DNA of 64,000 nucleotides from Hygrocybe punicea (lineage: Eukaryota; Basidiomycota; Agaricomycetes; Agaricales; Hygrophoraceae), in assembly GCA_963556145.1 (NCBI GenBank), contig OY744465.1, positions 7,006,001 to 7,070,000 on the forward strand, given 5' to 3'. This document shows, piece by piece, positions 54,128 to 64,000 of this stretch. The stretch's first letter is position 1. The number at the start of each line of letters is the position of its first letter. Made by a program: the position numbers and the translations under genes. The notes beneath the pieces were generated by a model, which was given only the letters and a program-made list of their open reading frames with translations, had not been told where the DNA came from and searched no databases.

Positions 54128-54802
54128 GTGTTGGTTGTTGAATTGAGAAGAAAGGCTGACAAAAAGAGACAGATGTCACGCCTTGTTCATTGTACCATCA
54201 TGGTTGATATCCTTCGTCCCCAGCCCGACTTCCATTGGCTTGCTAATGGTCTTAGGGATGTAATCACTCAGGTTGAGCTCATCCCAAACATTCCACCTCC
54301 TGGGGATGATATTCGAGAGTTATCAGACCTTATCAATCAACTAAGCACCAAAATCAATGGCATCCAGACCACGGTTGATAGGATTGACCGAATGTGAGCG
54401 CATGTTTTTACATAGTATTATTGCATGTCTCATGAAGATGCTCTTAGCCAACGTTTGATGCTAATGCGCCTTGCAAATTCCAGTGCTGGTCAGAGTGCCC
54501 CATTGCGAGGACTCCAAGGTCTACTCCAAGCGCCAGCACCAAGGACTCATGAGGAATTGATTGGATTTACAAGTATGTATTGTACTTTCTATGAGCAGGA
54601 AATACTGATTTGGTGCCACAGCCACAAACTGCATAGCAGCCACAAACAATTTTGGTCTCCTGATGCTACCCCCCAACCCAGCTCCCACAATAGCTGTTCA
54701 AAGACAACAGATTGTGGATTACCTAGGTGTGATCCTGGACTGAATCAAAGGGTAAGATTTCAACCTGTCTCATTCAGTGATTCATCTATTTATGCCAAAT
54801 AG
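54128..54802 (+). CDS. Coiled-coil protein of unknown function (transposon cargo)
   Basis: Two exons are likely. The first reads ...LIPNIPPPGDDIRELSDLINQLSTKINGIQTTVDRIDR, a short coiled coil with heptads. A GTGAGC donor at 54394 starts an intron. The next exon reads RLANSSAGQSAPLRGLQGLLQAPAPRTHEELIGF. This arrangement (coiled coil, NSS, then a Pro-rich segment) resembles small Agaricomycete hypothetical proteins of about 150-200 residues. The 3' end is unclear: stops appear after 54570. It is inside the DDE transposon. Confidence 0.5.
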
Positions 54803-55361
54803 AAAAGTGCAATCACTCCCTCATTTCTCTTTATATCAATGCATTGTACAATAGTTTTGAAATGAGCATTGTATATTCCCATGAATGTCTTATCCTGCTC
54901 AACTGATGCTCAGTGATGCCATCAACAAAGAGCACACTTAAGTTCCACCCTCATGTTACCAACTTGGTAATATTTTCTGTATTTACTTTGTAACATCTAC
55001 GGTTGGATTATGGAAGTGATAGTAAACGTGGAAGAGTGGCAGCAGCTTGGCAAGAAATAATAGAGAGTATGGGATGAAATGTTGGAATGTAATGACAGGG
55101 ATCAAATAGTGACTGGACGGATTTCATAGGTAGGTGCCCACAGATTGATAAATGTTGTAGGGTCCCACTCGCTGCGCAAAAATAATTCATCCTCCAAGGG
55201 CGCTACAACTTGTGGGGGTTAGGACACAGAGCGCAATGCCATGGCCACTGTGTTCGCAGTCACAGGTACTTGTGTTGGGGGAAAAGGGACCAACAATGTA
55301 CTAAAGTGGCTGTTGACAGAGCGGTGAGGTTCAATATGTCCTGTATTGGATTCGGGGAAAT

Positions 55362-56648
55362 CTACATGGAAAACCATACATTAGTGTGAAATGGGGGGAA
55401 ATCCAACAACATAAAGCCTGAAGGACCAGCTTCGGAGATCCTGGACATGCCCTTTGTCAGGTTCTCACAAGAAGCCTGGCTTAATACTTTGGATTGTTTG
55501 GTTTGCCTGGCAGTAGCGCTAGAATCAATCTCTGTTTTGGTGGCCCTCTTCTCAGATTCAGAAGAGGAATCGCGAACATGCTTCTTTGAGATGATATGTG
55601 GTTGGGCTGCAAGTTGACAAATCAGTTTTAGCATCGGCATATGTAACAACAGAAAAACCACTTGCATCACTGCTCTCAGAATCTTGTGAAGCAGAGTCTT
55701 TCTCAGCTGCGTAATTTGGATCCCAGCTTTCATAAACCTTGACAGGAATGGCATCACGAAAGGCTGGAACTGTGATCAGTGTTTGAACATACAAACAAAA
55801 ATCCACTCACCGAAGTAGATATGCGAGTCTGCAATACTACATTTCTCTTGTCCCTTATAGTGAAATAGATCCCTCCCCATTGGCTGCATAGTAGGTACAA
55901 CAGATAACTGTCAGCCTTCTTTGTTCAAAGTACCCACTGCAGAGCATCGCGATTGTGGGTTCGATGATTTACCATTGAGTGAATATAACCGAATGCATGG
56001 GAAGAGTTCTTCGAGCCACAACTCAACTTGCCTGTAGTCCCAGTTTTGGTTGAATGCAAGGTTGCCATCTAGCTTCACACAGCCTCTCTGCTCCATTAAT
56101 GCAAGTGTTGTGCATGATGGAGACCGCTGGTCATTCAAATCTCCTTCAGGCTGTTCAAATAGTGTCATCATCATTCTTTGATGTGATAGACGGATAGACG
56201 GACTCACATCTATGCCACAAATAATTGCAACAATGGAGGAAACCTGCACCAGCTTGGCATCGGCCTGATGACAGTATGAGCTCATGATTATGCAAGAGCT
56301 GACAATACGCACCAAAGATTTGCCTTCGCTACGAGACAACTTTCCCAATTTTCCACCAGAAAATCCTTGAAGCGTCTCTGCTCTAGCCTTCTCGAAAGTG
56401 GGTGGAACAGACTTCTTTCTTTCGAGGTCTTGAAAGATTTTCAGTACACTGGCCTTTTCTGTGGGTTCAGCCGCTAACTTCAGGTGTTTGCTTCTACCAT
56501 GGCCACACTCCACACATGCCAGTGGTGTAGTAGGGTCTTCCAAAGGTGAGAACTCTTTACAATCACAGTTATTTCCCCCTCGGCATAAAGCAGGTAACAT
56601 GAGGCCAGCCAAGTTGGCGAACAGTGAGCAAAGACACTGATGAACCAA
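55362..56648 (-). CDS. Cys-rich protein of unknown function (transposon cargo)
   Basis: First open part 56648-55911 reads ALCRGGNNCDCKEFSPLEDPT...CVECGHGRSKH, a small Cys/His cluster that may bind zinc, then a stretch with PPTFEKARAETLQGF, and WLEELFPCIRLY. It continues at about 55900-55811 as GGIYFTIRDKRNVVLQTRIS, a 41-bp intron (55770-55810), VPAFRDAIPVKVYESWDP, a second small intron near 55610-55650, and a Ser/Lys-rich tail ending at 55362. I recognise the layout from multicopy Agaricomycete proteins of unknown function. A stop or frameshift near 55911 may separate the two halves. Confidence 0.6.
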
Positions 56649-56742
56649 ATTATATAAGCTCTACTTGGACTCTAAACTCTAAATATCGCTATGTATCGAG
56701 AAAGTGTGTAAGTACATGTAGTGCTTGGACCCATAGAATTGC

Positions 56743-59700
56743 TCAGCTCTTCCAGATGGGATCTGCTAGTGATAGCTGAACTCCCTTCCCACCTCGTTTC
56801 CCCACTGGAATAAATTCCAGTAATGGATAATCATCACCTTCCCATTCATCTGGGTGCAAACCATACCCTCTTGGTTTGATTCCCTGCTCGATAACCTTTG
56901 CCAAAACTAGCAAAAAAATTTCCTTGGTATTCTTGTCACCAAATGGGTTGCTATGATGGGGGACACTGACACCTTCACGTTGGACATTTGACTGTTGGTC
57001 AGCACATACCGGGAAGTCTGATTTACTCAAACCAGCACTGTCTGAGTCACTTTCAGCCTTGTTCCGAGGATGTCCAGCTCCTGTTTGGCCATTATGACGA
57101 CAGACTCTGTCACCATAGGTACCGTAGTAACGATCAATGATGTCAGGATGCAATCCTTCGCATTTGTCCTTATCGATGCCATGCTTGAGTTGTCCGAAGA
57201 ACCGCAAGTCCTTTCACAAAGCAGTAAGCTTCATGGTGTTAGGAGGTATACGGTTAGTACATACATTTGGGCTTTTGTCATTTGCACTTGCAATCGGATG
57301 GCAATTCCATACCTTCTGAAACTCAGCACAGTCATTGTTGATGCTCTGGAGGAAAAGCATATGGAGAAGCCACAGAGGGTTTGGATCAAAGGCATCCAAG
57401 TGATGGAGGCTTTCAAGTCGGCTGAAGAAGGCTCTCCAACGGTGTGCAAACTGCGTACCGACCTCCACCCAAAGAAGTTCGATTCGTGTGTTTCAGGTTG
57501 AGCTTTATACACATATTTGAGTTCATAAATAAAATTGATCATTCAGTATTGCAAAACTCACGAGCCCCACATGAATGACGAACAATTGGGACCATTCTTC
57601 ACTACCATGTATATTGCTGTTATGTGAATGTTTGTTTCACTAAGAATTACCAGAGTTGACTTTGTTCAGGTACCTTCTTGTTGTTCGTGGGTTTCTAATA
57701 TTTAAATAACCTATCAGGAAGGGGTTTGTGAGTATATATACCATATGAATCAATAGAATGTAATAGTGAGGTCTCTTCAATGAAGAATTGAGACTTTGAG
57801 TAGGGATGAATAGCAATTAGGTGTGTGATGTACTGAAAATACTAATATTCACTACTGGAATATAAAAATATGAACTAATGAATACTGATAACAATATTCA
57901 CCAGTTAAATATGGACAGTTTTGGCTACAGGGCCTATTCAATCAAGAGTATCTCTGGGTATAATAATATCTGACTTAAATCCGAAGCTTCAAACGCACAT
58001 TGGCTACTAGTTCAGGGATATCTTTAATGCCTTTTGAATACTCTGTTTTGTTTAGGATGAAACCTTAACCTTAGAAGTGTATCTAGCTGACTAATGCTGA
58101 CTAATGAATTGATTGGACTGAGTGAACTGGGTGAATTCTCCTTGATGACAAGGGGAACTCAGAGAATGATAGAATAAGAGTGAACTAGACTGGATTGCAA
58201 GCACTAGCTACTACAATGAGTAACTACTAGTACTAAGAGAATGAGGGATCACACTATGTGAACCCAACTAAGAGTGACTACTGAGTGGTGAGGGGGGAAA
58301 TCCTACTGACTACTGGAATTTGGGGGCCCTATTTATACTGTTGGAGAACAATGGGGGACTGAGAACAATGGGAAAGTGAGAACAATAGGACTGAGTCATG
58401 AGAACAATGGATGGCATCAAAGAGGCTGTGAACAATAGGCTCTATCTCCATTTGGACTGTTTAGAACAAAGGACTGCTCAGAACAATAGACCATTGTCTT
58501 TATGTAAGCAGAATATCACAATCACTCTCTGATGCATCCTATCTTATCATTATCTTATCATCCTCTTATTCACATCTTATCTAATCATTTCCCATTATCT
58601 AGCTGAGCCGCTTTTGATCAATACAAGTAAACAAGATTTGTAATCAATCCATTACTGCTAATATAGGTAACAATGCTAGTTGGGCTTGTCTCCTTGCACA
58701 CGTAATACAGAGAAATATATAATAAATACTAATGAGTGGGGGATGTGCCTTTGTGCACCATACATAAACGGCTAGGTCTGGGCATTGCTAGTGAAGCCAT
58801 AATAAATGATATAAAGGTAAGCATAAATGCTATCTGTGTCTGTTCACTAGCATGCATAATGTGGAAAGGCATAGAATGGGTACTAATGAGTGTAGGTGTG
58901 CATCCATAGTGTTGCAGTTAAATATCTAAGTCCATGGTCCAATGGTAAACCCATGACATTACACCCAAAAACACTTGGGGCCATGACATCGCACAGTACA
59001 TATTTTCTCCTCCTCGATCCCCACGCATACAAGATGGCATACCATATTCACCCAAGGTGTCGAGAAAGATTTCTAGGACTGTTATTGCAGGATTATTTGT
59101 GCTTTCCCGTAAGGTGGTAACCTGTAATTTTATATGGTAGTTCAGTTTGCATAATAGAATAGTCAAGCCGAACTGACCGTTCTGGAGTAGCCATCAATGA
59201 ATCCATGTATGACTATCCCCCATCATATTAATTTATGATGTCCATCGAGATGCCATAAGGCATTGGGCTGCTTTACGAGATACTTCTTTCATCGGATCAC
59301 TTTTCATTCACGCAAAACCTGACCCAGCCCATCCACCCGCTTCAACAATAATTTTACACAACGGTGTTGGATTCAACGCCCATGGTTTCATAGAAACCCA
59401 ACTAGGTAGCATATTCCTGATTCTGGTTTTTGAGCCTTGAATATCCAGACCAGAATGTCCAGATCAGCATTGCTGATCCTTGAATATTGTGGGAGAACAC
59501 CATGCCGTTTCATATATAGACGAAGTGCATTCCGATGCATGCCGAGTATGTCTGCAAGTTTGGTGAGCCTCAGCTGGCATTGGGCAGAGGAGGTTTCATG
59601 GAGAAAATCGAGATCGACTACTTTACAAGGACGTCCTGGCTTGCCAGTTCGAACTAAAGTGACCATGTCTGGTACTACGATTTGAGTGTCCTCACCAGAA

Positions 59701-60131
59701 TACAGAGTACCATTAAAACAGTAACAGTTAATGTTAAAATTTACCCACCGCTTTCCAGTGAGCTTCCTGATGCCCTGTAGAGTGACCACCAGATTCCCAA
59801 ACAGCTCAGCACCAGTCTGAAGCCATTCTGCAGGCAATCGAGACTCATCAGGGCTCTCTTCAGCTTCGCCCTCCTTCTCCATCGCAACAAGAACAGGTAT
59901 AGCATCAGAGATTATGATATCAATGTGAAACGCTACTCGGAGTGGGTCACTGTCAGAATCTTGCTGAGTGATGGTAGATGCGTGACGGTAAATGTCAGCT
60001 AGTACTTGATGGGCGGTTTGAATGTTGGCTGACCAAGTGTGACATGATGCATGAGGTAGAGGAGGGAAGGTCGACAGAAGAGTGGGAGGAGGTGAAGGTG
60101 CAGGTGAACTCATACTTGAGCACCAAGGCAA
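56743..60131 (-). pseudogene. DDE integrase-type transposase
   Basis: N-terminus: Ser/Pro-rich, then an HTH-like segment GKPGRPCKVVDLDFL...LTKLADILGMHRNALRLYMKRHG. Catalytic core: first Asp in WHLDGHHKLI (about 59250), second in RGDRGGEN (about 59020), Glu in NTRIELLWVEVGTQF (about 57480). C-terminus: NDKSPN, an intron (57211-57264), DLRFFGQLKHGIDKDKCEGLHPD, GAGHPRNK and a final LHPDEWEGDDYPLLEFIP...KRGGKGVQLSLADPIWKS. Another intron is at 57503-57561. The gene is dead: four in-frame TGA codons (57493, 59223, 59373, 59388) sit where related proteins have Arg, and a solo LTR (57618-58988) lies between the second Asp and the Glu. Role: cutting and joining the transposon ends. Confidence 0.85.
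57618..58988 (-). mobile_element. Solo LTR, 1.4 kb, copy B, inside the integrase gene
   Basis: Inverted counterpart of 31434-32839, alignable end to end (TGTTATGTG...CATGACA as written on the plus strand). Flanks TTGC and TCGC form a 4-bp duplication with one T/C change. Its TATA box and ATTGTTCTC repeats (58331-58500) are kept, reading towards the left. It separates two catalytic residues of the integrase. Confidence 0.85.
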
Positions 60132-60568
60132 TCAATCCAAAATGGTAAATCACCTCACTTGTCGTCCATTTACCTTGATTCCTCTTCTTCCCCACTCCTC
60201 TCTGATATACTTATATATGATTGTTAATGACTAGTTATGAGTACTCAAGTAGGGAGGTGTTTTTTTGAATATATTAACCTCATTGCGCAAACGTGCACTG
60301 TTTATCGCGCAAATAATAAAAGTGCATTTGTCACGTCATAGGGATCTCTGTGCTTGCAGATGTCTTCGAGAGATATCTCACCAAATATCCTACATGAGTC
60401 ACCCTTGACAAATGGCTTTCGGATATGATTTCATCTGCACAGGAAGCCTATGATTCTGCTGGTTTAGAGGTTGGCTCATTCAATATTCAATCAAGGAGCA
60501 TAACATTAAATAACGTGTCTTAGATCAACCCCCACCAGACTTAACAGGGATCAACGGTGCAGGTTTTA

Positions 60569-61278
60569 CAGCATATTCAGAAAAGCATGGCCAAGCCAAC
60601 TTTTTTTTTTTTGAATGTCCGACCGGTAGCCACCAAATCACAGTAACGCGCGATTTTTGAACTGATTAGGAAATATAGACTTAGATAAGATTTGAATATT
60701 TTGTATTGGATCTCATGAAATACTGTACCATTTTACATGATGTGAGAGAGAAATTTTATCTATTTTATGAGGGCTAGTCTCTCCCACATTTACTTCCTGA
60801 GAATTTCTAGTGTTTTGAAGGTTATAGGTGAGGTATTTTAGTGAATGTTGTCAAATACTTTCTGAGATCAAAGAAATGTATAAATAATTGTATGTGGTCT
60901 TTTAGCTCTCTGAACATAGAACAAGTTTCTCCTTGAAACCATGTTGACCTGAGCATTCCTTGTGGAGCTATTAACCACACAAAATCAAGTGGATAACATA
61001 AGATAATGATATTTCACCTGTAACCTTCAAAACACTAGAAATTCTCAGGAAGTGAATGTGGGAGAGACTAGCCCTCATAAAATAGATAAAATTTCTCTCT
61101 CACATCATGTAAAATGGTACAGTATTTCATGAGATCCAATACAAAATATTCAAATCTTATCTAAGTCTATATTTCCTAATCAGTTCAAAAATCGCGCGTT
61201 ACTGCGATTTGGTGGCTACCGGTCGGACATTCAAAAGAAAAAAAAAGTTGGCTTGGCCATGCTTTTCCGAATACGCTG
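60569..61278. mobile_element. TA-flanked foldback in the 52.7-61.4 kb gene
   Basis: Ends CAGCATATTCAGAAAAGC and, other strand, CAGCGTATTCGGAAAAGC; TA flanks at 60567-60568 and 61279-61280. Arms ~250 bp with GTGAGAGAGAAATTTT ... GAGGGCTAGTCTC, a variant of the motif in the foldbacks at 2755 and 28967. Removal restores INGAGF-NIAAEID. Confidence 0.88.
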
Positions 61279-61464
61279 TAACATAGCAGCTGAGATTGAT
61301 ATCCTATCTGACAAACCCTCAGCCCCGCAGCAGAGCAGCCAACCAACTCCCAGTCAGGCATCCAGAGTTGAAGTTAGTGTCACTCCACAGGCTTTGGAAT
61401 GGGAAAAATGGTAGCATTACATCTGTTAACGAAAATCTTGTATCCATACCTCAATGCTAGACAT

Positions 61465-62109
61465 TGGGGTTGGGCAATGTCACCCAGGCTCGTGGCAGCG
61501 TGACATAACGCTATGTGACAGAAATCGTGACAATTAGTGACCCACTACTATCTGTAGCTGTCTTGATATCTCAACAACGGAGCAAGTTATTAAAAATCGG
61601 TCTTGAACAAAATGTTCTAATCATGATTGAGATGAAATTGCGTCACTAGAGCTAAGCTGTAAGATGTATATTTGATGAACCTATAGACTTCCATTTTTAA
61701 GCCAATTTTGGCAGGGAATTTGAGAGATTGACATATTTTAGAACTTTAAAGACATTTACCAAAATTCTGGCTTGAACAAAATCTTTTAGTATATAAATGG
61801 AATATACCACTCAGCCAAAGCTAAGCTTGAAGACCTGATTGGAGTGAGTCTATAGATGTTTAAGGTTCTAGGCTGTATTTGGCTGTAAGAATTGACAAAT
61901 CATGGAACAGTGTTTGCCTAAAATTATTACCATGAAAACTTTGGAGATAGAAACATTTATACATTCATTATGAACATTTCTTACACTCAAGACTTGTCAC
62001 TAAAGTGAGTTGTGAACTCGTAAAGGGACTGGGTCAGTGTTTGTGCAGGGTGTCACACGTGATGGTCTCCGTGACACATGTCACACCTTATAGAGATTGC
62101 CCAACCCCA
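61465..62109. mobile_element. 645-bp element with TGGGGTTGGGCAAT ends
   Basis: Inverted ends TGGGGTTGGGCAAT followed by GTCAC/GTGACATG words; duplication TAGACAT (61458-61464, 62110-62116), 7 bp visible and possibly 8 before mutation. No gene. A hAT-like origin is likely from the duplication length. Bases 61414-61457 between it and the preceding gene look like an intron or spacer. Confidence 0.75.
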
Positions 62110-62116
62110 TAGACAT

Positions 62117-62301
62117 ACCTGTGTGTGGGCAAATTTGCCTCACAGGTGGTTGACGCCAGGGAGAATTTGCCGGTGAATTTGGGGCTCAGCCCTAATTCCC
62201 CGTACACTACAATGGAAGAAGCTGTAGATGAGTTTGCCGCGGACGACAACCGTATCGACGACTCCGTCGGCTTCGAGGACGATGTTACCGGCTTTGATTG
62301 A
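62117..62301 (+). pseudogene. C-terminal reading-frame fragment
   Basis: In-frame text LCVGKFASQVVDARENLPVN, SPNSPYTTMEEAVDEFAADD, and an acidic end FEDDVTGFD before TGA at 62299-62301. The codon content looks coding. It could be the last exon of a gene whose earlier part lies left of the 645-bp element, but no family was recognised. Confidence 0.4.
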
Positions 62302-62330
62302 CCCCGCAGGAGTCAATGGATGGCGTATGT

Positions 62331-62690
62331 AACAGACCGGTACCGCCAGCGTTCTCAAATACCCTCAAACTCGTATTATGGTTTCAAGTTGCTTAGCATA
62401 TGGTCTATAGCCCCCCCCGCGTTTCATCGTTTCGAATGGTCGTAGCACGACCATATGGACCTGATACACTCTTTTATATTAGGTTGTTAGGCAGGGCCTA
62501 TAAAATACCTAGTTCTACGTAGGGTACGACAGCAAGGAGTAGATACCCCGCAATCTATTCACTATACCACTGTCTACTGTTTGGCACTAACTCTCTCTTC
62601 GTGTGTCGCGACCGTCGATTACGTCGACACTCTCGTCACACTGTCTATCGTGGTGATTACTAGGACGAGCTCGGTAATCTACGGACATGA
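62331..62690 (+). promoter_or_regulatory. LTR-like stretch with TATA box
   Basis: Begins TGTAACAGACCGGTACC and ends near CTACGGACA (TG...CA), with CCTATAAAATACC at about 62497-62509. The layout resembles a small copia-type LTR, but no clear target duplication flanks it, so this is tentative. It lies 70 bases past the stop of the WD40 gene, which reads away from it. Confidence 0.35.
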
Positions 62691-62760
62691 CTGCCTTTGA
62701 ATTGAAACAAATTGTGCTTCAGTGAAGATCCTGGTCGTTCAGTGCAAGCCTCAATTTTCA

Positions 62761-64000
62761 TTACTGAAGAGTGTAAACACGAATTGTCTTGTCATACGAG
62801 CCTGAGACAATCCTCCTGCCATCCGGAGAGAATGCAACTGAACGGATTTCATGAACATGTCCCCTGAGAGGCCTTGCCACCAGATGTCCCTCTTCAACAT
62901 CAAAAACCCGTATCATTTGGTCATGGCAACCAGATACGATCCACCGACCATCGGGCGAGAATGCCACTGAGGGAATGTAAGCCGTGTGTCCGTTGAAGTG
63001 TGATTGGCCAGAGATGACTTTTCCGCTCTCTGCGTCCCATATGCGAATGGTTTTGTCGCCAGAGCCCGAGGCAAGCTTTTTGCCATCGGGTGAATATGCC
63101 ACAGACCAGACACGATCCGTGTGTCCAGTCAACGGGCCCAAAACAACTGTACCCGTGTCCACATCCCAGACGAAAATTGACTTGTCCCCACCACCTGAAG
63201 CAATCCTCTTGCCATCGGGTGAAAATGCAACAGATACGACTTCGCCAGTGTGACCTTTGAATGGGCCCAATTTATTATACTCCGTCGACGCATTCCAGAC
63301 TTGGACCGACTTATCGGATGACCCTGATACAATCCATTCTCCATCAGGTGAGAATGAGACGCATTGGATGATTGAATGCCCTGTGACAGGGCCGAAACAA
63401 ATATCACCAGTGTCCGCATGCACAATGAATATTTCCCCCCGACTACCACCGCCTCCACCGGAAACAATCTTCTTGCTACAGCGTGAGAATGCAACACTGT
63501 AAACCGACAATGTGTGATGCTTGAAGGGGCCGGACACGGTTTTCCCTGTCTGCGAATCCCAGACTCGAACCATCTTGTCAAAAGAGCCCGAGGCAATTAG
63601 TTTGCCATCAGGGGAGAATGCAATAGAGGAGACGGGAGATTCATGGCACTCCAATGTCATGGTATGTACAAATATTGAAACTGAGTTTCGATAGGCTTTT
63701 GTATCCAATGACGGCGTAGAAGCAGGGATTTGCACAGATGTCGTGGCTGTCGGATATTCGGAGTGCGCGTCAAGGAACATCCAGGAGCAATGAGATAAAT
63801 ACACACTAGAGTTGCCAGCGGTAACAGATAACTTATTCAGTGATTCCGAAAGATGGGAGGGTGTCCATAGAGTTTGCGAAGACATGCTTAACGAGGATTC
63901 AGTTGACGGCTCCGGTGAGCTCACAGGAGACTGAGGGGGTGCTGGGTATGACTGTGCTGAGAGTGTGGGTGTAGACGTTACGCCAGAATCAACGAATTGA
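62761..64000 (-). CDS. WD40 repeat protein (C-terminal part, runs off window)
   Basis: The frame is open to the window edge: the codon at 63924 that could be taken as a start is GTG, and in-frame text continues upstream (SGVTSTPTLSAQSYPAP), so the protein is 5'-incomplete here. A Ser/Thr/Pro-rich region is followed by seven WD40 repeats, e.g. GHTDRVWSVAYSPDGKKLAS and DKTIRIWD, enough for one closed propeller; the last ends YDKTIRVYTLQ at the stop (62761). Repeat 2 is irregular, with a Gly run (SGGGGGSRGE) where the usual Asp-Lys turn stands. Such propellers are binding platforms; in Agaricomycetes they often form the C-terminus of NACHT-type NLR-like proteins, which could be the case here if a NACHT domain lies beyond the edge. 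Intact, and the only clearly healthy gene in the window. Confidence 0.9.
   Translation of the reverse strand, partial: QFVDSGVTSTPTLSAQSYPAPPQSPVSSPEPSTESSLSMSSQTLWTPSHLSESLNKLSVTAGNSSVYLSHCSWMFLDAHSEYPTATTSVQIPASTPSLDTKAYRNSVSIFVHTMTLECHESPVSSIAFSPDGKLIASGSFDKMVRVWDSQTGKTVSGPFKHHTLSVYSVAFSRCSKKIVSGGGGGSRGEIFIVHADTGDICFGPVTGHSIIQCVSFSPDGEWIVSGSSDKSVQVWNASTEYNKLGPFKGHTGEVVSVAFSPDGKRIASGGGDKSIFVWDVDTGTVVLGPLTGHTDRVWSVAYSPDGKKLASGSGDKTIRIWDAESGKVISGQSHFNGHTAYIPSVAFSPDGRWIVSGCHDQMIRVFDVEEGHLVARPLRGHVHEIRSVAFSPDGRRIVSGSYDKTIRVYTLQ

Larger units (their letters stand above)
52930..60340 (-). mobile_element. DDE-integrase DNA transposon with several genes (7.4 kb)
   Basis: Ends TATGACGTGACAAATGCAC on both strands; exact 6-bp duplication GGGATC (52924-52929, 60341-60346), confirmed by the reading frame of the interrupted gene. 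The left terminal zone repeats a 20-bp phrase GTTTGCGCGATAGAAACTG three times (52960-53035); the right has one copy (60280-60310). Contents: a WNGMGR-type gene (minus), a coiled-coil gene (plus), a Cys-rich gene (minus) and the integrase gene (minus). Without the solo LTR at 57618-58988 the element is about 6.0 kb. DDE integrase of retrotransposon type plus short inverted ends recalls Ginger-like transposons. Confidence 0.85.
52696..61413 (+). pseudogene. Gene of unknown function split by a 7.4-kb transposon and a foldback
   Basis: First piece 52696-52929: MDISTKAKIKTLRLYLTCLP, YRFDNFSLDNDWVND, VNRELEVRLGS, EHGSGI. After the 52930-60340 insertion it continues in frame, SVLADVFERYLTKYPT, then DKWLSDMISSAQEAYDSAGLEVGSFN, PPPDLTGINGAGF. 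After the foldback 60569-61278 comes NIAAEIDILSDKPSAPQQ and TPQALEWEKW, ending at TAG 61413. A TGA after KYPT and a TAG before INPHQT break it. It looks like a diverged member of a multicopy Agaricomycete family; no domain was recognised. Confidence 0.6.

Overview
The window looks like a piece of an Agaricomycete (Basidiomycota) nuclear genome, and almost all of it is transposable-element sequence. The evidence for a mushroom-type fungus is: short GT-AG introns (41-64 bp) inside degenerate genes; Helitron, Plavaka, DDE-integrase and DUF6570/DUF6698-type proteins as found in Agaricomycetes; and a seven-bladed WD40 protein of the style common there. Family names rest on my memory of these families, not on a search. 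No tRNA, rRNA or CRISPR array was recognised.

Layout. (1) 0.3-8.8 kb: a decayed Helitron on the minus strand (DUF6570, Rep/HUH, remnant helicase and a USP-like peptidase), broken by two hAT-like elements and one TA-flanked foldback element. (2) 9.5-25.8 kb: a patchwork of non-autonomous DNA elements (hAT-like with 8-bp target-site duplications, long foldbacks), a Plavaka transposase fragment and a DUF6698-like gene split by a 3.2-kb foldback. (3) 25.8-45.34 kb: the most striking region. It is a head-to-tail tandem array of Helitrons on the minus strand. Three internal junctions read CTAG immediately followed by TC, the textbook Helitron 3' and 5' ends. The array enters a fungal gene at 45344/45345 between A and T. 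One copy (28921-40103) carries Rep and helicase; two others (40104-43010, 43011-45344) are non-autonomous, and a fourth is cut at the left. Every copy holds a G-rich tandem repeat with a 146-bp period. (4) 45.3-52.2 kb: the broken target gene, which can be followed in frame across a 4.5-kb hAT-like element and a solo LTR. (5) 52.7-61.4 kb: a second gene, split by a 7.4-kb DDE-integrase DNA transposon (6-bp duplication GGGATC) with several of its own genes, and by a foldback. (6) 61.4-64 kb: a 645-bp element, an LTR-like stretch and a WD40 protein gene running off the right edge.

Most element boundaries were set by matching inverted termini, target-site duplications and, in several cases, the reading frame of the interrupted gene. 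The genes do not form a host pathway: nearly all are replication or transposition genes, and most carry frameshifts, stops or insertions. Autonomous functions still readable are the Helitron Rep/helicase (array copy 3) and the integrase, both inactivated by point mutations and insertions.
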